Assembly: GCA_025924495.1 (NCBI GenBank)
Contig: JAICIG010000175.1
Span: 1-14,761 of the forward strand
Source of the DNA: Pirellulales bacterium
GTDB taxonomy: Bacteria > Planctomycetota > Planctomycetia > Pirellulales > JAICIG01
DNA: 14,761 nt
Direction: 5' to 3'
This document shows positions 1 through 6,925 of this stretch, one piece after another. How positions within the stretch are numbered: the first letter of the stretch is position 1; each line of letters opens with the position of its first letter. The notes below the pieces were generated by a model. That model saw nothing but the letters and a program-made list of their open reading frames with translations, was not told the DNA's origin and ran no database searches. Position numbers and translations under genes: made by a program.

Positions 1-1299
1 AACGCCCCCATAGGCCAGCGCCGCTTCGATCACGAAGGGGTTGCCGCGATAGACGGCGGGGGGACGCGTGGCGGCCACATAAAACTCGCCTGGCACGACC
101 TTATGCAGTCCCTTGAGCAGCAGTTCCTCGCCGATCGGCACGATGCAATCAGTCGTCGGAGCGCCGATTTTGGTTTGCTGGATGGCCTGAAACAGCGCGT
201 CGGCCTCGTGCCGGCCGATGCGCGTCGGCGAAGCCCGCACGCCGAGCTTGGCTGTTTCGCAGATTTTGCTGGCGACGGCCGGGCTGACGCGCGAAAAACT
301 CTGTGTCAAAAACTGCGAGAGCGTCGTCGCTTTCGTGTCCTTGAGCATCGTCAACAGCATGCCCAGTTCGACGCCGTAAGGGTGCGGCTTGATTTCCTTC
401 GGCTCAGCCGGCAGCTTGTCGGCGGCCCGCTCGTAGTTGGTTTCGTTGCCGTCTGGGTCCTTGTAATGGATCGTGACATGCGGATTGGCAATCGCCGTCT
501 GCTCGAGATATTCGTCGACGCTGCCGCGGCCGCGCGTGTAGCGAGCCTCGAGCTCGATGGTCACGCGCGTGCCGTGATCCCGCTCGATCCATTCAATGCC
601 GTGCTTTTCGATGGCTTTGCGGCCCGCCTCGCCCGGCGGCACGTCGACCCCTTCGCCCTTGTTGTTGAGAATCTCGGGCTTGTTCTTCTTGGTGTCGATC
701 TGAATCTCGTAGTAATGCGCCGGCTTGCGCGGAGAAACCTTGGAGATGATCTTCACCGGTTTGCCGGTGGTGAGCACGCCGTACATGCCGGCCGCGCTGA
801 TGCCGATGCCTTGCTGGCCGCGGCTCATCCGCAGGCGATGGAATTTCGAGCCGTACAGCAGCTTGCCGAAGATGTTGGGGATTTGCGTCTTGAGGATGCC
901 CGGACCATTATCCTGCACGCCGACTTTGAAGCGGTTGGGCGACGTCTGTTCGATATGCACCCAAACTTCGGGCAGAATCCCGGCTTCTTCGCATGCGTCG
1001 AGCGAGTTGTCGACCGCCTCCTTGATCGTCGTCAGCAGCGCCTTACGGGGATTGTCAAAGCCGAGCAGGTGCCGGTTCTTGGCAAAGAATTCGCTGACCG
1101 AAATATCGCGCTGGCTGGCGGCCATCGATTCGGCCGTCGCGCGGCGGCGCTTAGGGTGCGGCGCCGATCCATTTGTTCCCGCGGCGCCATTGCCCGCGGC
1201 CGCTTCGGCCGCGTGGTCGTCGGAAGTTATGTTGTCGCTAGTTTCGAGGTCGCCTGCCGCTTCTTCGGCGGAGATCTTCCGGGCTTTAACGGTTGCCAA
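1..1299 (-). CDS. top6B: DNA topoisomerase VI subunit B (3' part outside window)
   Basis: This is the ATPase subunit of a type IIB topoisomerase, which with the Spo11-like A subunit passes one DNA duplex through another to relax supercoils and decatenate. The visible 433 residues show the GHKL ATPase fold: an N-box EAVDN at residues 94-98 (catalytic Glu94, Mg-binding Asn98), the G1 motif DNGPGI at 130-135, and the Topo VI signature KLLYGSKFHR followed by the RGQQGIGISA lid/G2 segment from residue 160. An H2TH-like helical stretch follows at about 311-395, and the transducer domain is cut off by the window edge. I chose a TTG start at 1299 because GGAG lies 8 bases upstream and the product begins MATVKARK. 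Conserved sequence starts only near MAASQRDIS (Met59), so the first 58 residues are an Ala/Glu-rich extension. Met59 and an upstream GTG are alternative starts. The family identity is secure. The A subunit is probably just beyond the left edge, which is inference. Confidence 0.95.
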   Translation of the reverse strand, partial: MATVKARKISAEEAAGDLETSDNITSDDHAAEAAAGNGAAGTNGSAPHPKRRRATAESMAASQRDISVSEFFAKNRHLLGFDNPRKALLTTIKEAVDNSLDACEEAGILPEVWVHIEQTSPNRFKVGVQDNGPGILKTQIPNIFGKLLYGSKFHRLRMSRGQQGIGISAAGMYGVLTTGKPVKIISKVSPRKPAHYYEIQIDTKKNKPEILNNKGEGVDVPPGEAGRKAIEKHGIEWIERDHGTRVTIELEARYTRGRGSVDEYLEQTAIANPHVTIHYKDPDGNETNYERAADKLPAEPKEIKPHPYGVELGMLLTMLKDTKATTLSQFLTQSFSRVSPAVASKICETAKLGVRASPTRIGRHEADALFQAIQQTKIGAPTTDCIVPIGEELLLKGLHKVVPGEFYVAATRPPAVYRGNPFVIEAALAYGGV

Positions 1300-1547
1300 A
1301 GGTGTCCACTCCGTATCGTTTCCGAGGAAAGGCTGTTCTGCTGAATTTGTCGTCGGCTGCCGCCGATGCACCGCAGTCGCTCCGGCGCTGCCGACGGCTG
1401 AAGCGCCCAAGTCCATGAGCCGTGCGAATTGCGAAAATCCGTTCTCGATGGTTGTTCCGCCCGTCACGAGACAACTGGCGAGGGCGCACCGCGGCCGGAA
1501 CTGACCGAGCGGGCAAGCGACGGCGGAAAAGGCTATCGGTTGCGTTG

Positions 1548-1553
1548 ATTATA
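1548..1553 (-). promoter_or_regulatory. Candidate -10 box for top6B
   Basis: The minus strand reads a perfect TATAAT here, about 250 bases upstream of the topoisomerase start. No good TTGACA-like -35 is found at 16-18 bases; the best is CTGGGA at 18. If it is used, the top6B transcript would have a leader of about 240 bases. An exact -10 match in GC-rich DNA is suggestive but not proof of a promoter. Confidence 0.3.
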
Positions 1554-1555
1554 GC

Positions 1556-1589
1556 GGCCGACCAGCCGCCTTCCCAGGCGGTTTCGGCC
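1556..1589. repeat. Bulged 13-bp inverted repeat between divergent genes
   Basis: The arm GGCCGA (1556-1561) pairs with TCGGCC (1584-1589). After a two-base CC bulge, AGCCGCC (1564-1570) pairs with GGCGGTT (1577-1583) with one G-T wobble, leaving a 6-base loop TTCCCA. No T-tract follows on either strand. It abuts the TATAAT box on the upstream side for the minus strand, so it could be an operator covering the -35 zone. A terminator role is less likely because no gene ends nearby. Confidence 0.45.
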
Positions 1590-1814
1590 TGAGCGCGCGG
1601 CAAACTGGGTACGATCGCAACGGCCGGTAAATAAAGATTGACTCGTTAAGCCGGCGCTTGCCGAGACTGTTTTTGGGCCACGCCCCCCGTCGCCGTGCTA
1701 GCAAGTCGAGCCGGTCGGCGCGGGCTGCCATGCCGGAAAAAATTCATCGCTGCGGCGCCTCGACCCAGAACAGAGGACCTGCCGAGCGAGACCCTGCTCA
1801 GCAAGGAGCGCTCA

Positions 1815-2198
1815 ATGTCTTGGACACGGACATCGAAACGATGGGCCTTCGCGGCCCTGATGCTGGCCTCGGCCGTAGGGCTTGGCGGCAGTCGCGCCGC
1901 GCGAGGCGCCGATCTGTTCTACAACTTTTACGCTCCAGGCGAAAATGGCGGTCCGCCGGCGCAGCTGTACATCAGCCCGCGTCCCACTCCGCCGCTGGTC
2001 GGACACACTTATATTACTTATCAGCCGCTGATGCCGCACGAGATGCTCTATCCGCACAAGCGCGCCTACTACCGTTACGACAGCGCCCACCGTTTCCCGG
2101 TGAATCGCACGACTGTGCGCTGGGGCGGGGTATTGACGCCGGGTCGCGTCTGGTGGCGCTATCCCTCCATCCCGATTTCGTACCTGAACACTCCCTAA
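1815..2198 (+). CDS. Small secreted protein, unknown function
   Basis: The product is 127 residues and I do not recognise the family. The start at 1815 is supported by AAGGAG ending 7-8 bases upstream; the frame stays open further upstream but without a ribosome site. Residues 1-31 form a signal peptide with basic residues (R5, K8, R9), a hydrophobic stretch AFAALMLASAVGLG, and a likely cleavage after the Ala-Arg-Gly-Ala region. The mature part is rich in Tyr, Pro, His and Arg (for example TYITYQPLMPHE and AYYRYDSAHRFP) and ends in a short WWRYPSIPISY segment. It has no Cys and no catalytic motif that I can see. It lies 96 bases upstream of another secreted protein on the same strand, probably in one transcript. 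A surface or matrix role is only a guess. Confidence 0.8.
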   Translation: MSWTRTSKRWAFAALMLASAVGLGGSRAARGADLFYNFYAPGENGGPPAQLYISPRPTPPLVGHTYITYQPLMPHEMLYPHKRAYYRYDSAHRFPVNRTTVRWGGVLTPGRVWWRYPSIPISYLNTP

Positions 2199-2294
2199 TT
2201 GATTCTCGCCCGTCGCCCCCGGCAGCTTTCTCGCCGGGAGTTGTGCGTTACGGTGCGGACGTCCCCCCGGCGAAGAAACAAGGAACCCCCGACC

Positions 2295-2789
2295 ATGAAA
2301 GCCCGATTCCTGTTGGCCGCGGCGGCATGCGCCCTGGCCGCGAGTTTATTCTCTGGTCTCGCACAGGCCGGCGGCCTGCTTGCCAAAAAGCATGGCTGCG
2401 GTCCGGCGGGCTGTGGCGTGCATGGTTGCGGCGTACACGGTTGCCGCGGCTGCGGATTGCACGGCTGCCTGCATCATGCGCCCTTGTGCGCTCACGGCGC
2501 AAAGGCCGACGCGCTGGCGCGGGCACAATCAGCAGGCGTGCCTTGGGACGGCGGTTACTGGCATACTATGTGGGGCCAACCCGTTGCGCTGGTCGTTCCG
2601 CCCACCGCCGAACTGCAGACGCACTACAACTGGGGCGTCGCTCAGACCAGCGTGACGCCCATCTGGCACCAATACCAGCGCGCTTACCCAGGGCCGTTTG
2701 TCCCGGGGGGCCGAGCGTTCCTGCCGACGCCGAACATTCCCAGCAGCACCGACCAGTTTGGCGTGTATTACATCCGCGGACCGTGGTAA
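2295..2789 (+). CDS. Secreted protein with Gly-Cys-His repeats
   Basis: The product is 164 residues. The ATG at 2295 follows AAGGAA by about 10 bases and opens a clear signal peptide (KAR, then a long Ala/Leu core, cleavage near AQA-G at residues 25-26). The mature N-terminus, residues 33-61, contains six Cys spaced by 3-5 residues in GCGVH-type units. The rest is Trp/Tyr/Pro-rich without recognisable domains and ends IRGPW. Cys and His at this density suggest metal binding or disulfide cross-linking once exported; that is inference. Its partner at 1815-2198 is on the same strand and also a small Tyr/Pro/Trp-rich exported protein, but I see no clear sequence relation between them. Family unknown to me. 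Confidence 0.8.
   Translation: MKARFLLAAAACALAASLFSGLAQAGGLLAKKHGCGPAGCGVHGCGVHGCRGCGLHGCLHHAPLCAHGAKADALARAQSAGVPWDGGYWHTMWGQPVALVVPPTAELQTHYNWGVAQTSVTPIWHQYQRAYPGPFVPGGRAFLPTPNIPSSTDQFGVYYIRGPW
2409..2474 (+). repeat. Degenerate 15-base tandem repeat coding GC-G-x-H units
   Basis: Within the secreted protein gene, units coding GCGVH, GCGVH, (GCR), GCGLH and GCLH follow each other in frame (residues 39-60). The first two units differ at only a few mostly third-position bases, which suggests duplication followed by silent drift under protein-level selection. Confidence 0.75.
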
Positions 2790-2877
2790 GCAAGGTTCGC
2801 TGTTGGGGTGGCGTCCTGGACAAGGCGGTTGTTGCAAGCAGCCCCGCCGCCTCGCTTGAGCCGAGAGCAATCGAGGT

Positions 2878-2902
2878 TGCGATGCGCCGTCGACGCGTCG
2901 CA
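2878..2902. terminator. Possible shared terminator hairpin between convergent genes
   Basis: TGCGATGCG (2878-2886) pairs with CGCGTCGCA (2894-2902) with one wobble, giving a 9-bp stem and a 7-base loop. It sits between the ends of convergent genes at 2789 and 2958, where a bidirectional terminator is expected. There is no T-tract on either side, so termination by this hairpin alone is uncertain. Confidence 0.35.
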
Positions 2903-2957
2903 GATCGGGACGCCGCCCTGAGGGGCCCGGCAATGCCTATTGGTCGCTGGCCTGCAT

Positions 2958-3347
2958 CTACTGCGGCGTTGAGAAGCGGTTAAAACCGGGATTGAAGCTC
3001 GATACCGAACCGGTATCGAATGCGACTCCCTGACGCTTGGCCAATAGTCGCAGAACTTTCTCGAAATACTGCACGCGGTTTGCAGGCTGCTTTCTAGCCC
3101 ACAGAAAGGCCTTTTCGACCATATCGCGAGGCAGTGTCTCTTCGTCCACCTGTTCCAGGACGACAGCCAGAAATTCGAAATCCTGCGGCCGCATAGCGCG
3201 CAGGCCTTTTTCCAGCTGCACCTTGAGGCTGACTCGCGTGGTTCCGTCGGCGCGGATCAAATCATCTGCCGCAGCTGGCGCTCGCCACAGGGCCCATGTG
3301 CCCGATAATGCAGCGATCAACGCCAGAGCCGCCCATTTGCCTTTCAT
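2958..3347 (-). CDS. Small exported protein, unknown function
   Basis: The product is 129 residues. The ATG at 3347 is preceded by AGGAG with a 9-base spacer, a strong ribosome site. A signal peptide covers residues 1-27 (MKGK, hydrophobic core, cleavage near APAAA-D). The mature part is mostly helical and charged: one segment around LKVQLEKGLRAMRPQDFEFL, then VLEQVDEETLPRDMVEKAFLWARK and YFEKVLRLLAKRQG, ending in a Ser/Phe/Asn tail. It looks like a small periplasmic helical protein. I recognise no family or catalytic motif. The leader contains a 6-bp inverted repeat (3375-3380 with 3392-3397) around a CTCGAG loop. It is transcribed toward the secreted pair and away from the lipoprotein-like gene upstream of it on the same strand. 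Confidence 0.8.
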   Translation of the reverse strand: MKGKWAALALIAALSGTWALWRAPAAADDLIRADGTTRVSLKVQLEKGLRAMRPQDFEFLAVVLEQVDEETLPRDMVEKAFLWARKQPANRVQYFEKVLRLLAKRQGVAFDTGSVSSFNPGFNRFSTPQ

Positions 3348-3470
3348 CGTGCAGGTCTCCTGGTGATTTTGGAGCGTGAATTCCCTCGAGGTTCACGGCG
3401 CACTCTCTGCCCGCCGACGTGCGCAGGAGGTCGGTTGCGAAACGGGTGCGCAGTTACTGATATGAAGTGC

Positions 3471-3497
3471 TGGTAGAAGGGCGGCAAACTTCTACCG
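3471..3497 (-). terminator. Perfect 8-bp hairpin between two minus-strand genes
   Basis: GGTAGAAG (3472-3479) and CTTCTACC (3489-3496) are perfect complements around a 9-base loop; a T-G pair at 3471/3497 extends the stem. It lies 77 bases beyond the stop of the putative lipoprotein gene and 124 bases upstream of the next minus-strand start, so a terminator for the former or an upstream site for the latter both fit. No long T-run follows on the minus strand. Confidence 0.4.
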
Positions 3498-3572
3498 TAT
3501 TTGGTTCTCGTCGGCAAGGCGAGTTGGATTCAAATGCGGACAATCGGGCGCTTGCTAGCAAACGTCAGGCGC

Positions 3573-3797
3573 CTATGCCGTACCGCTTTCGGCTTTGCTC
3601 CCCGCGGGCGCGCGGAGCGGCTGCGAAGGGGTTGATTCATCGAGATCGCGCGCGATGGGCTTGTGCGCATGGTGATGGATGAGCGTCTTGACCTGCGAGA
3701 TGCCCCAACCCAAGGGATTGCATCCCAAGCTGCTCGTAAGCGTGCTGAGTAAAACAAAGGCCACGGCCGACTTGACCCGGCGCCGGCGAGCATCCAT
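3573..3797 (-). CDS. Putative small lipoprotein
   Basis: The product is 74 residues from the ATG at 3797. I prefer this start because AGGG lies 9 bases upstream and it gives a compact lipoprotein-like signal: MDARRRRVKS, a hydrophobic stretch AVAFVLLSTL, then TSSLGC with Cys at residue 26. The frame also extends upstream to a GTG at 3866 without a ribosome site. The lipobox is atypical, with Ser rather than Leu at -3. After the Cys come GWGISQVKTL, a His cluster (HHHAH) and a low-complexity Ser/Pro/Ala tail. No family is recognised. The positively charged start, hydrophobic core and ribosome site argue for a real gene, but the short length and weak lipobox leave doubt. It is divergent from the large gene at 3976. 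Confidence 0.5.
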   Translation of the reverse strand: MDARRRRVKSAVAFVLLSTLTSSLGCNPLGWGISQVKTLIHHHAHKPIARDLDESTPSQPLRAPAGSKAESGTA

Positions 3798-3975
3798 GCC
3801 GCGCATCCCTTTCGCCAAAGAACTCACTTTTCGCGGGGGCATAATAGCCGTCTGGCTCTCCGGCACAATGCCAATCGCGGCCGATTTACGCCACTCGCAT
3901 TCCCCTTTGACTTCGTACCTCGTCTGAGGGAAACTAGCCGATTATCGATTTCGGGCGATCTTTTCGAGGCTGTCG

Positions 3976-6747
3976 ATGGCGGAGCCGTTTGATCCTTATC
4001 ACAAGTGGCTGGGCATCCCGCCGAAGGATCAGCCGCCGAATTATTATCGCCTGCTGGCGATCGAGCTTTTTGAAGACGATCCGGAGATCATCTCGAACGC
4101 CGCCGACAGGCTCATGGCGCACGTGCGCACTTTTCAAAACGGGCCGCACTCTTCGGTTTCGCAGACGCTGTTGAATGAACTGGCCGCGGCGCGGCACACC
4201 TTGCTCGAGCCTGCCAAGAAATCGGCATACGATCAGGCGCTGCGCGATCAACTTTTGATGGCACAAGCCGCGCAGGGGCCCATGGCTCCGATACCGGTTG
4301 CTCCTGCTCAGCCAATGCCCATTCCGGCGCCGGTTCCCTTGGCGGCAGCGGTCCCACAGCCTGTCGTCGCGGCGCCTTTGCCTGTTAGCTCTCCGCCCCT
4401 CGCCGCAGAGCCATACGCGGCGCCTAGGATCACCACCAGGCCGCTGCGGTGCCGGACAGGCTGGCACGTGCCCGCCGCCCTGCTGATCATCGGCGCCACG
4501 CTGGTTGTGACGGCCTATTCACTGTTGCAGCTGCGCAACAAAAAGCCTGCAGCGCACCAGGCCACTCCTCCTAAGGTCGTCGCTGAAGACGCTGCCTCCG
4601 CGGATGAACGGGTTCCACCTGCCGTTACGGCTCCTTCCCCGACTTCGATCCAAAGCAACGCCGCCGATAGCCCCGACGAGCTTGTCGGCGGCGCACGACG
4701 CAAGCCAATCGCTGCGGTCCCGGCGGCCTCTCCAGCAAGTCGTACGGCGGCGCGCATCAACCTGCTGAAGTTGATTGATCCCGCGCGCGATGCCGTCAAC
4801 GGCGAATGGCGAATGGAACAGGGCGTATTGATCTCAGCCGAGGAGTCCGCGCCGCGATTGGCAATTCCCTTCCATCTGCCTCCTGAATATGAGTTGAGCG
4901 CGGTGGTTGAGCGACGGCGCGGGGACGACGCGTTCAGCGTCGGGTTGATCGCCGATGCATACAAGATTGCGGCCACGGTTGACGGCTGGCATGGCGCGGC
5001 CAGCGGTTTACAACTGGTTGACGGCCGCTCGGCCGAAGGGAACGACACGACCCGATTAGGCCGCGTGCTTCGCGACGGGGAACCGAACGTATTGAATTAT
5101 ACTATTACGAAGTCGGAAATTCGCTTGATTTGCAACGGCGAAATGATCATTGACTACCACGGCGATTTCGATCGTTTGTCATGGCCGTCGGACTTCCGCG
5201 CCCCGGTTCCCGGTCGCTTGGAACTGATCGGTTCCCGCGGCAGCGTGTTTGCGATTAGCAAGCTGGAGTTAGCGGTGCTGTCCGACCCGGCGAGGATTGC
5301 CGGGCCGATTCGTGACACGACGCCGAAGCCGAATTCGCCGGCGATTGTCGACGCGCAAAAGCCTGATGCCAAGGAGAGTCGCAAGACGCTCGGCGGATTG
5401 CTCAATGGACCCGCGATTAAGCCCGAGCCTCCTGACGAGCGCGAATTGACGAAAGCCGAGCGACAAGCGCGTGAGCTCTATCGCGACGACCTGGCCAATG
5501 CCAAGCTGAGCGTGCAGAAAAAGGCGCTGGCGCAGACCTTGCTTGATCGCGGGCTTGGCCAGCAGGAGGATCCTGCGGCCCGATATGCACTGTTGAGCTT
5601 AGCGAGCGAAGTTGCCGCCGAGGGAGGCCATGCAGCGGCTGCGTCGGCTGCAATCGATGAGTTGGCGAATTGGTTCCAGGTCGATTCGATCGAATTAAAG
5701 CTCGAGGCCTTGGCCAAGGCCAACAAAGCCGCCAGTGCGCCGCAACAGAAGCAGGAGTTAGTCAAAGAAGCTCTTGCGCTTGTTGACGCATCGATCGAGG
5801 CGGATGCTTATGAAAAGGTCGCGAAAGCGATCGGCATTGCACAATCGGCGGCGCGATCGCTGAAAGATTCTCGCTTGACGAAAGAGCTGGCCGACAAGAA
5901 GCGCGAGGCGGATCGATTGAGTAAGATCCGCGCGTCGCTGGACGGGGATCTCGCCCTACTGGAACAGGATGATCGCGATGAGCAGGCAAACCTGAATGTT
6001 GGCAGATACTACTGTCTAATGAAGCAGCAGTGGGACCGCGGGCTGCCGTACTTAGCGCGCGGCGCCAATCCGGCTTACCGCGCGCTGGCTGAACGCGATC
6101 TGGCGAAGCCCGACTCGGCCTCGGCACAGAAAGAATTGGCCGATGAGTGGTGGGATGTTGCACAAAGCGAAAAGGGCGTGGCTAAGACGGCGGCGCTGAA
6201 TCGGGCCGGGGATTGGTATCGCCGAGCCGGGCCCTTTCTCTCCGGTTTGGATCGGGAACTGGCCGAAAAGCGGGTCAGGGAGATTGAGGCGGGCGAAGAC
6301 GCTGCGGACGGCAAACTCGTTTATCTGGTCGATATGAATGAAGCCAGCGTGAGTTCCGACGACAACCGGCTGTACAAAGGAAAGGATGATAGCGGCAACG
6401 AATTGAAGGTGGACGGCAAACCAACACCCAAGGGACTTTTGATTGAGCCGCCGAAACAAGGCATTGCCGCCGCGACCTACATTGTCAGCAAAAAATACCG
6501 GCAATTCACAGCCGACGTCGGGGTGAGCCCCTTTCCCTCCCGCGCCAGTTCGAGCCCGCTGACGTTTGAACTCGTTGGCGACGGCGCACTGCTGTGGCGC
6601 TCCAAGCCGATCAAGCAGCCCGCTGACGCCGATCATTGCGAGGCCAACGTCAGCAAGGTCATCAATTTGGAACTGCGAGTCTTTTGTCCAGGCAGCAATA
6701 GCGGCGCCAAGGCTGTCTGGATCGAGCCGCGGCTGATATTGAAATGA
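3976..6747 (+). CDS. Membrane protein: J-like domain, TM, LamG/DUF1080-like, helical repeat, NPCBM-like
   Basis: The product is 923 residues. Residues 1-95 resemble a motif seen at the N-terminus of many planctomycete proteins (WLGIPPKDQPPNYYRLL, then AADRLMAHVRTFQ, then LLDPAKKxAYD-like); its three helices recall a J-domain but the HPD motif is absent. A Pro/Ala linker leads to one membrane span at about 165-186, placing the J-like part in the cytoplasm and the rest outside. Residues 261-435 look like a concanavalin-type (LamG/DUF1080-like) beta-sandwich, ending in a GRLELIGSRG strand. Residues about 460-775 are helical, with a WWDVA motif at 725-729 typical of a planctomycete repeat region. 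Residues 781-923 match the NPCBM/NEW2 style (GLLIEPP, KKYRQFTADVGV, LELRVFCPGSNSGAKAVWIEP), a likely carbohydrate-binding module. The start has only a weak GAGG site. It may tether the cell surface to a glycan; the function is unproven. Confidence 0.9.
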   Translation: MAEPFDPYHKWLGIPPKDQPPNYYRLLAIELFEDDPEIISNAADRLMAHVRTFQNGPHSSVSQTLLNELAAARHTLLEPAKKSAYDQALRDQLLMAQAAQGPMAPIPVAPAQPMPIPAPVPLAAAVPQPVVAAPLPVSSPPLAAEPYAAPRITTRPLRCRTGWHVPAALLIIGATLVVTAYSLLQLRNKKPAAHQATPPKVVAEDAASADERVPPAVTAPSPTSIQSNAADSPDELVGGARRKPIAAVPAASPASRTAARINLLKLIDPARDAVNGEWRMEQGVLISAEESAPRLAIPFHLPPEYELSAVVERRRGDDAFSVGLIADAYKIAATVDGWHGAASGLQLVDGRSAEGNDTTRLGRVLRDGEPNVLNYTITKSEIRLICNGEMIIDYHGDFDRLSWPSDFRAPVPGRLELIGSRGSVFAISKLELAVLSDPARIAGPIRDTTPKPNSPAIVDAQKPDAKESRKTLGGLLNGPAIKPEPPDERELTKAERQARELYRDDLANAKLSVQKKALAQTLLDRGLGQQEDPAARYALLSLASEVAAEGGHAAAASAAIDELANWFQVDSIELKLEALAKANKAASAPQQKQELVKEALALVDASIEADAYEKVAKAIGIAQSAARSLKDSRLTKELADKKREADRLSKIRASLDGDLALLEQDDRDEQANLNVGRYYCLMKQQWDRGLPYLARGANPAYRALAERDLAKPDSASAQKELADEWWDVAQSEKGVAKTAALNRAGDWYRRAGPFLSGLDRELAEKRVREIEAGEDAADGKLVYLVDMNEASVSSDDNRLYKGKDDSGNELKVDGKPTPKGLLIEPPKQGIAAATYIVSKKYRQFTADVGVSPFPSRASSSPLTFELVGDGALLWRSKPIKQPADADHCEANVSKVINLELRVFCPGSNSGAKAVWIEPRLILK

Positions 6748-6754
6748 TCGTTAA

Positions 6755-6780
6755 CGGGCGCCAACTTTTCCTCGCGCCCG
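6755..6780 (+). terminator. Possible terminator after the 923-residue gene
   Basis: CGGGCGC (6755-6761) pairs perfectly with GCGCCCG (6774-6780) around a 12-base loop that contains TTTT. It begins 8 bases after the stop codon. No T-tract follows the stem, so it may slow rather than stop transcription into the sulfatase gene. Confidence 0.35.
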
Positions 6781-6925
6781 AGCGCCGGCGTCGTGCGCAA
6801 CGTCTTCGCATTGGGTGGAACGATTGTCGCCCTGCGAGGTTTCCGATATCGCCCGCTGTTTGAAACGCGAAGGAGCGGCCGCGCATGTTTATCGGCACGT
6901 ATCTATCTGCCGGGAGTCGACGACC

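Larger units (their letters stand above)
1300..1814. other. Divergent intergenic region, 515 bases
   Basis: This stretch separates the leftward topoisomerase gene from the rightward pair of secreted-protein genes. I find no convincing gene in it: the open frames that cross it have no ribosome site, no recognisable domain and overlap real genes in other frames. It holds a TATAAT box on the minus strand, a bulged hairpin at 1556-1589, and an AT-richer patch at about 1628-1650 that includes TTGACT at 1638-1643. That hexamer has no good -10 partner at normal spacing. The region probably carries the promoters for both flanking units. Confidence 0.6.

Noticed and set aside
103..1344. A 413-residue plus-strand open frame
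   Set aside because: It lies antisense to topoisomerase VI-B, whose motifs are unmistakable on the minus strand. The plus-strand product is Arg/Ala-rich with no domain; long antisense frames are common in GC-rich coding DNA.
1658..2983. A 441-residue plus-strand open frame
   Set aside because: It runs through both secreted-protein genes in another frame, is very Arg-rich, and has no ribosome site or domain. The two genes inside have signal peptides and ribosome sites.
3000..3018. Perfect 8-bp hairpin CGATACCG / CGGTATCG with a 3-base loop
   Set aside because: It falls inside the coding end of the exported protein gene (coding FDTGSVSS) where constraints are on the protein; too close to the stop to be excluded as an RNA element but not supportable as a terminator because no T-tract follows.
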